In this document: piece after piece, positions 23,144 through 27,524 of the stretch
Numbering within the stretch: the stretch's first letter is position 1
How the letters are laid out: every line of letters begins with the position of its first letter
From: XN24 sp964413755
GTDB taxonomy: Bacteria; Pseudomonadota; Gammaproteobacteria; Steroidobacterales; XN24
Assembly (NCBI GenBank): GCA_964413755.1
Contig: CAYPTW010000030.1
Location: 1 to 27,524 of the forward strand
Direction of reading: 5' to 3'
Length of the DNA stretch: 27,524 bases
Made by a program: the position numbers and the translations under genes
The notes under the pieces: model-generated
The model's input: only the letters and a program-made list of their open reading frames with translations
Database searches by the model: none
Told to the model about the DNA's origin: nothing

Positions 23144-24466
23144 TCAGTCCCGGCCCGCGCGCTCGAACAGCGCGATGGACTCGATATGCGCCGTGTGCGG
23201 AAACATGTCCATAACTCCCGCGCCGCTCAGGCGGTAACCGTGCTCATGCACGAGGATACCGGCATCCCGCGCCAGCGTCCCGGGGTGGCACGACACGTAC
23301 ACGATGCGCTGCGGCCGCAATGCCGGGATGAGGCCGAGGGCGGCCTCGGCGCCGGCGCGCGGCGGGTCGAGCAGCAGCCCGTCGTAACTGTGGCGCGCCC
23401 AGGCCAGCGCGCGGCAATCCTCGAACAGGTTGGCGACGTGAAACTCGGCCGACAGCCCGTTGCGCGCTGCATTGTCCCGTGCCCGCTGCACCAGCACTGC
23501 GTCACCCTCCACGCCGCTGACGCGGGCCCCGGCACGGGCCAGCGCCAGGCTGAAGTTGCCGAGGCCGCAGAACAGGTCGAGCACTTGCGCGTCCGGCGCA
23601 GGCGAGAGCAGCGCCACCGCGCGCGCCACCGCATGCTCGTTCATGGCCGCGTTGACCTGGATGAAGTCAGTCGGCAGAAACTCGAACTCCAGGTCGAATG
23701 CCGGCAGGCCGTAATGGGGCGGCGGCGCGCCCGCCACCAGCGGCTGCGCCGACTCGATTCCGCCCGGCTGCAACCAGACATCGACGTCCCGGGCCCGGCC
23801 GAATTCCTCCAGCCGGAGCAGGTCGTCGGCGCTCGGCGGATCGAGCACGCGGAACACGAACACGCGGCGGTCATCGCCGACGGCCACCTCGATCTGCGGC
23901 ACGCGACGGGCAATGCTGAGGCCGGCGATCAGCTCGCCGAGCGCCGGCAGCATGTCGCCGACTCCGCCGGCCAGCACCGCGCAGCTGTCCATGTCGGCGA
24001 GGAGCGGCGCCCGCCGCTCGCGGAACCCGACCAGCACGCGTCCCTTCTTGTCGACCTTGCGCACGCCGAGGCGCGCCTTGCGCCGATAACCCCAGGACGG
24101 TCCGGATATCGGCTCCCAGCAGGTCTCCGGCGTGACGTGACCGATGCGGCGCAGGTTCTCGTGCAGGACATCCTGCTTCGCCGCGAGCTGTGCCGCCGGC
24201 GCCAGGTGCTGCAGGCTGCAGCCGCCACAGGTGCCGAAGTGCGGGCAGCGCGGCGTGACGCGATCGGGGGAGGCCTGCAGGACCTCGACCAGTTCGGCCT
24301 CGTCGTGGCTGCGACGCCGGCTGACCCTGCTCGCCGTGACGCGCTCGCCCGGCAGCGCATCGGCGACGAAGACCGTCTTGCCCTCGACGCGGGCCACACC
24401 GCGACCGTCGTGGGCGAGGTCCATGATCTCCACCTCGAACGGCGCCGGGTCGACGCGTCGACTCAT
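23144..24466 (-). CDS. rlmD: 23S rRNA (uracil-1939-C5)-methyltransferase
   Basis: Methylates C5 of U1939 in 23S rRNA with S-adenosylmethionine; cytoplasmic. The product has 440 residues. An N-terminal TRAM domain (about 9 to 65) precedes the cysteines of a [4Fe-4S] cluster, C74, C80, C83 (CPHFGTCGGC) and C162. The methyltransferase part shows the SAM-binding motif DLFCGLGNFSLALA (297 to 310), LDPPRAG (366 to 372) and the nucleophile C393 in VYVSCHPGTLARD. ATG at 24466 is chosen because it overlaps the exonuclease stop as ATGA; an ATG at 24478 is also in frame. RlmC or TrmA relatives are excluded mainly by the TRAM domain and full cluster motif. Confidence 0.93.
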   Translation of the reverse strand: MSRRVDPAPFEVEIMDLAHDGRGVARVEGKTVFVADALPGERVTASRVSRRRSHDEAELVEVLQASPDRVTPRCPHFGTCGGCSLQHLAPAAQLAAKQDVLHENLRRIGHVTPETCWEPISGPSWGYRRKARLGVRKVDKKGRVLVGFRERRAPLLADMDSCAVLAGGVGDMLPALGELIAGLSIARRVPQIEVAVGDDRRVFVFRVLDPPSADDLLRLEEFGRARDVDVWLQPGGIESAQPLVAGAPPPHYGLPAFDLEFEFLPTDFIQVNAAMNEHAVARAVALLSPAPDAQVLDLFCGLGNFSLALARAGARVSGVEGDAVLVQRARDNAARNGLSAEFHVANLFEDCRALAWARHSYDGLLLDPPRAGAEAALGLIPALRPQRIVYVSCHPGTLARDAGILVHEHGYRLSGAGVMDMFPHTAHIESIALFERAGRD

Positions 24467-25236
24467 GCGCGACCCCATGCCGCGAGGAATTCGGCCAGGT
24501 GCGGCCGGCCGTCCTCACGCAGCAGCTGCGCCACGAGGTCGAACTCCTTCTCCAGTTCGCCCGGCGAGCACCTGCCACGCATCAGGTCAAAGCGCAGGAA
24601 TACCAGCCAGGTGTTGAGCACGTCGGTCTCACAGTAATCACGGATCGCCCCGATGCGCCCGGCGCGCCACTCGTCCCACACGCGATCGCCGCTGAGGCCG
24701 ATCTTGCCCGGGAAACCCAGCAGCACCGCAGCCTCGTCGAGCCGCGCAGCGCCGCGGAACTGGAAACCGGACAACACGTCCATCAGGTCCAGGTGGCGCC
24801 AGTGGAAGCGGCTGAGGTAGTTGTTGTAGCGGAAATCCCGGTCGGCATCGCCGGTCTCCCAATAGCGCGCCGCCACCACACCGTGGCGCAGCGCGCGATA
24901 GTGCAGCACGGGCAGGTCGAAACCCGATCCGTTCCACGACACCAGCTCCGGGCTGAAGCGCTCGATGCCGTCGAAAAACCGCGCCACCAGCTCGCCCTCG
25001 TCGCTGTCCGGATCGCCGAGGGTCCACAGCTTCAGGTCGTCGCGCGAACGCATGACGCAGGAGATGGCCACCACGCGATGCTGGTGCAACGGCAGGAAAT
25101 CATGGCCGGACTGCTCACGCCGGCGCTGGAACATCGCCTGCGCCACAGCCTCGTCGTCGAGGCCGTCGAGGCCCAGGTAGCGGCGACCGAACTCGGTATC
25201 GGGGACGGTCTCTATGTCGAACACCAGGGTATTCAA
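24463..25236 (-). CDS. Predicted 3'-5' exonuclease, PolB-like (DEDDy type)
   Basis: Stand-alone nuclease related to the proofreading domain of family B DNA polymerases; its biological role is not established. The product has 257 residues. The Exo I motif is VFDIET (D7, E9), Exo II is SWNGSGFDLPVL (100 to 111, D107) and Exo III is YCETDVLNTW (201 to 210), where Y201 and D205 fit the DEDDy pattern. The start is TTG at 25236, in a TTGA overlap with the acpS stop; no ATG or GTG exists upstream of the Exo I motif that would give a full N-terminus, apart from codons inside acpS. It is coupled to acpS upstream and rlmD downstream. Confidence 0.87.
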   Translation of the reverse strand: MNTLVFDIETVPDTEFGRRYLGLDGLDDEAVAQAMFQRRREQSGHDFLPLHQHRVVAISCVMRSRDDLKLWTLGDPDSDEGELVARFFDGIERFSPELVSWNGSGFDLPVLHYRALRHGVVAARYWETGDADRDFRYNNYLSRFHWRHLDLMDVLSGFQFRGAARLDEAAVLLGFPGKIGLSGDRVWDEWRAGRIGAIRDYCETDVLNTWLVFLRFDLMRGRCSPGELEKEFDLVAQLLREDGRPHLAEFLAAWGRA

Positions 25237-25619
25237 GGTTGTGCCCTCATGAGGACGGCGAAGGCCACCACCAGCCCGGCCTCGTCGGTCAGGCTCACGT
25301 GACCCGCGCCGATACCCATCTGCTGGCACAGCGCGCGCCCGCGCGGCGAGTACACGATTTCCGGCTTGCCGAGCGGGTTGGCCACGATGCCGACGTCGCG
25401 AATCCACATGCCGTTGCGGAAGCCGGTGCCCATGGCCTTGACCACCGCCTCCTTGCCCGCGAAGCGCATCGCCAGGAAGCGCGCCTTGCGCGTGTGGCGC
25501 CGGTACTGCGCTTCCTCTTCCGGCAGCAACAGGCGACGCACGAAATGCTCGCCGAAGCGCGCCAGCGTCGCTTCCACGCGCTCCAGCTGCACCACGTCCG
25601 TGCCGATGCCGAAGATCAC
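25233..25619 (-). CDS. acpS: Holo-[acyl-carrier-protein] synthase
   Basis: Transfers 4'-phosphopantetheine from coenzyme A to the serine of acyl carrier protein, making it active for fatty-acid synthesis; cytoplasmic trimer. The product has 128 residues, the standard size. The Mg-binding residues are visible as D8 (GIGTDVVQLERV) and E57 (MRFAGKEAVVKA), and ends with VSLTDEAGLVVAFAVL, the family C-terminal strand pair. The start is GTG at 25619, in a GTGA overlap with the pdxJ stop. Placement after pdxJ is a widely conserved proteobacterial arrangement. Confidence 0.97.
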   Translation of the reverse strand: MIFGIGTDVVQLERVEATLARFGEHFVRRLLLPEEEAQYRRHTRKARFLAMRFAGKEAVVKAMGTGFRNGMWIRDVGIVANPLGKPEIVYSPRGRALCQQMGIGAGHVSLTDEAGLVVAFAVLMRAQP

Positions 25620-26353
25620 TGCAGCCTGGCCTCGGTCATGAGGCGCTTCATCTCGATGACGGCGGTCGAGAGGCCGTCGAAAATCGCGCGCGCCACGATG
25701 GCATGGCCGATGTTCAGCTCGGCGATCTCCGTGATCCGCGCGACCGGCTGGACATTGTGGTAATTCAGGCCGTGGCCGGCATTCACGGCCAGGCCCAGCG
25801 CCGCACCATGCCGCGCTGCCTCCACCACGCGTTGCAGCTCGCGCGCCTGCGCCGCCTCGTCCTCCGCATCGGCATAGGCGCCGGTGTGCAGCTCCACCAC
25901 CGGCGCGCCCGCGGCGACTGCAGCCTCGAGCTGGGCCGGCTCGGGGTCGATGAACAGCGACACGCGCATGCCGGCGTCCGCCAGCCGCGCCACTGCCGCG
26001 CGCACGCGCTCCAGCTGGCCGGCCACGTCGAGCCCGCCCTCGGTAGTCAGCTCCTCGCGCCGCTCCGGCACCAGGCAGACGTCGCGCGGCTGCACCTCCA
26101 GCGCGATATCGATCATCTCGTCGGTGACCGCCATCTCGAGGTTCATGCGGGTCTGCAGCACGTCCTTCATGGCGCGCAGGTCACGGTCCTGGATATGGCG
26201 CCGGTCCTCGCGCAGGTGCAGGGTGATGCTGTCGGCGCCCGCCTGCTCGGCCATCAGGGCGGCATACACGGGATCCGGATAGCGCGTCCGCCGCGCCTGG
26301 CGGATGGTCGCGACGTGGTCGATGTTCACGCCGAGGGCAATGGTGTCTTTCAT
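25616..26353 (-). CDS. pdxJ: Pyridoxine 5'-phosphate synthase
   Basis: Condenses 3-amino-2-oxopropyl phosphate with 1-deoxyxylulose 5-phosphate to form pyridoxine 5'-phosphate in the DXP-dependent vitamin B6 pathway; cytoplasmic TIM barrel. The product has 245 residues. Typical stretches are LGVNIDHVATIRQAR (7 to 21), ITLHLREDRRHIQDRD, CLVPERREELTTEGG and VNAGHGLNYHNV, which contain the catalytic His and Glu residues. ATG at 26353 is chosen because it gives the canonical short N-terminus and follows a GGGAACC ribosome-binding region; an in-frame upstream ATG adds 26 unrelated residues. An 86-base gap with a small palindrome lies between it and recO. Confidence 0.96.
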   Translation of the reverse strand: MKDTIALGVNIDHVATIRQARRTRYPDPVYAALMAEQAGADSITLHLREDRRHIQDRDLRAMKDVLQTRMNLEMAVTDEMIDIALEVQPRDVCLVPERREELTTEGGLDVAGQLERVRAAVARLADAGMRVSLFIDPEPAQLEAAVAAGAPVVELHTGAYADAEDEAAQARELQRVVEAARHGAALGLAVNAGHGLNYHNVQPVARITEIAELNIGHAIVARAIFDGLSTAVIEMKRLMTEARLQ

Positions 26354-26405
26354 GCTGGTTCCCGCGCAGTGCCACTGTCTGTGCACATGATACGGGTTGC
26401 GCCGA

Positions 26406-26436
26406 CCGGAGACAGTCCCCGGCGCGAACAAGTCCC
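26406..26436. repeat. Imperfect palindrome plus repeated AGTCCCCG unit in the recO-pdxJ gap
   Basis: CCGGAGACAGTCCCCGG (26406-26422) is an inverted repeat of 8-base arms around one central base, with one mismatch. The unit AGTCCCCG recurs at 26431-26438 after GCGCGAAC. On the minus strand this reads as two GGGGACT units about 17 bases apart. It resembles short intergenic GGGGAC-rich repeats found near REP-associated transposases in some gammaproteobacteria, but only one copy is visible in the window, so that link is a guess. It lies in the leader of pdxJ. Confidence 0.35.
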
Positions 26437-26439
26437 CGC

Positions 26440-27147
26440 CTAGCGGCGCAACTGCGCCAGCAGTTCGCGCGTCTTCAGCGGCCGGTCATCGAGGTGCACA
26501 TCGAGCGCCGCCCGCAACAGCCGGCGCGCATCCGCCAGCGCCCGCGCGTCGGGCAGCTGGTCGGCAGCGAGCGCCAGCAGGGAGGCGCCGAGCAGCGCGC
26601 CGGTCGCATCCGCGCGGCAGGGCGAGAGACCCACCGACGGCAGGTAACTGTAGGTCTGCTGCGCCGTGACCGGCTGGCCGGTCGCGTCGAAGCGAAGTTC
26701 GGGCCCGTAGCCGAGCACGTCCAGCAGGCCTTTCTCGAAGCGCCGCAGCTCTGGCGCCAGCTCGGCATGGCCCGCCAGTGCTGCGACCGCCGCGGCGTAA
26801 CCCTGGTAGAGCCCGGGGTGCGGGTCCAGGCGCGCCGTCAACCGCAGCAGCAGCTCGTTGAGGTAGTACAACCCCAGCAGCCGCTCCCCGCCGGCGGGCG
26901 GCGGCGTGACGGCCGCGGCGCTCTCTGCGGCCGTCAGTGTCCCGAGCTCGCCGCGCAGCTGCCAGGACAGGAGCAGCGGCCGGAAAGGCTGCAGCAGCCC
27001 TTTCAGGCGACTGCGCGGGCCGCGCGCGCCGCGTGCCACCAGGCCGACCCGGCCATGGTCGCGCGACAACACCTCGAGCAGCAGGCTGGTGTCGCGAAAC
27101 GGCCGATGGTGCAGAACGAACCCGGGCTCCAGCTCGACGCGCAGCAC
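26440..27147 (-). CDS. recO: DNA repair protein RecO
   Basis: Mediator of the RecF pathway that loads RecA on SSB-coated single-stranded DNA and anneals strands; cytoplasmic. The product has 235 residues, normal for the family. The N-terminal OB fold is recognisable in FVLHHRPFRDTSLLLEVLSR and GRVGLVARGARGPRSRL (10 to 48), followed by the all-helical C-terminal domain with LLGLYYLNELLLRL and FEKGLLDVLGYGPEL. No zinc-binding cysteine cluster is seen, as in many gammaproteobacterial RecO proteins. The start is GTG at 27147, 5 bases after the era stop. The era-recO-pdxJ-acpS order is classic for proteobacteria. Confidence 0.95.
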   Translation of the reverse strand: MLRVELEPGFVLHHRPFRDTSLLLEVLSRDHGRVGLVARGARGPRSRLKGLLQPFRPLLLSWQLRGELGTLTAAESAAAVTPPPAGGERLLGLYYLNELLLRLTARLDPHPGLYQGYAAAVAALAGHAELAPELRRFEKGLLDVLGYGPELRFDATGQPVTAQQTYSYLPSVGLSPCRADATGALLGASLLALAADQLPDARALADARRLLRAALDVHLDDRPLKTRELLAQLRR

Positions 27148-27152
27148 TGCCG

Positions 27153-27524
27153 TCAGTCGCCCTCGTAGCCGAGCCGCTTGAGGTCGGCTTCACGCTCGGT
27201 CCAGCGCTCGCGCACCTTGACCCAGATCTCCAGGTGCACCGGACGGTCGAAGCGGGCCTTGAGTTCCAGGCGTGCCGCCTGGCCGACGGCCTTGAGCATC
27301 TCGCCGCCCTTGCCGATGACGATGGCCTTGTGCGCCTCGCGTTCCACCCAGACGATGGCGCGCACTTCGAGGCGCCGGCCCTCTTCGCTCTCGGCCAGCC
27401 GCTCGATTTCCACGGCAATGCCGTACGGCAGTTCCTCGTGCAGCCGCCGCATGAGTTTCTCGCGCACGATCTCGGCGATGTGGAAACGCTCGTCGCGATC
27501 GCTCCACTGCTCCGCCGGGAACAG
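27153..27524 (-). CDS. era: GTPase Era, C-terminal part (cut by the right window edge)
   Basis: Era is an essential GTPase that binds 16S rRNA and checks 30S subunit maturation. Only the last 123 codons are visible, covering the end of the linker and the KH RNA-binding domain. The visible start LFPAEQWSDRDERFHIAEIV and EKLMRRLHEELPYGIAVEIE match E. coli Era well, the KH loop GxxG is GKGG in VIGKGGEMLKAVG, and the C-terminus reads LEIWVKVRERWTEREADL. The G domain lies beyond the edge. The stop is 5 bases before the recO start. Upstream one would expect rnc. Confidence 0.96.
   Translation of the reverse strand: MFPAEQWSDRDERFHIAEIVREKLMRRLHEELPYGIAVEIERLAESEEGRRLEVRAIVWVEREAHKAIVIGKGGEMLKAVGQAARLELKARFDRPVHLEIWVKVRERWTEREADLKRLGYEGD

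Overview
The window looks like chromosomal DNA of a high-GC gammaproteobacterium outside the Enterobacterales. The evidence is gene content and order: comEC, exbB, exbD, msbA, lpxK, trm112-like, kdsB and a low-molecular-weight tyrosine phosphatase form one row, as I remember it from Pseudomonas, and the lol genes, mfd, csiV, a methylthioinosine phosphorylase and nagZ also sit together there. No tRNA, rRNA, CRISPR array or insertion sequence was found, and coding density is very high.

Left block (1-9973, almost all minus strand). From comEC the row reads exbB-exbD-msbA-lpxK-trm112-kdsB: a proton-driven energiser pair, then lipid A export (MsbA), lipid A 4'-kinase (LpxK) and CMP-Kdo synthesis (KdsB). 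A small plus-strand gene of unknown function (378-686) separates kdsB from the phosphatase cut by the left edge. Between comEC and exbB lies a cassette that does not belong to this row: a Tat-exported diheme cytochrome of the split-Soret / C_GCAxxG_C_C type, a porin, several hairpins, and a decayed fragment of a second copy of the cytochrome gene next to the comEC stop. This cassette is the most unusual part of the window.

Middle block (10030-19228). A DUF2062 membrane protein diverges from comEC. The lipoprotein-release transporter is encoded on the minus strand as permease-permease-ATPase (two LolC/E paralogues, then LolD) with 8-base overlaps at both junctions. On the plus strand follow a small exported BamE-like protein, N-carbamoylputrescine amidase (AguB), the transcription-repair coupling factor Mfd and CsiV.

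Right block (19225-27524, minus strand). A tightly packed series starts at era (cut by the right edge): era-recO-pdxJ-acpS-PolB-like exonuclease-rlmD-L,D-transpeptidase-nagZ-hypoxanthine phosphoribosyltransferase-methylthioinosine phosphorylase-PAS/GGDEF-like protein. Most neighbours overlap by four bases or are a few bases apart. It mixes ribosome maturation, repair, cofactor synthesis, cell-wall recycling and purine salvage, and ends in a signalling protein whose GGDEF signature is degenerate.

Most genes are ordinary housekeeping genes. Points worth a second look are the cytochrome/porin cassette and its relic paralogue, the degenerate GGDEF protein, an L,D-transpeptidase without a visible export signal, the duplicated lol overlap architecture, and a few palindromic intergenic elements.
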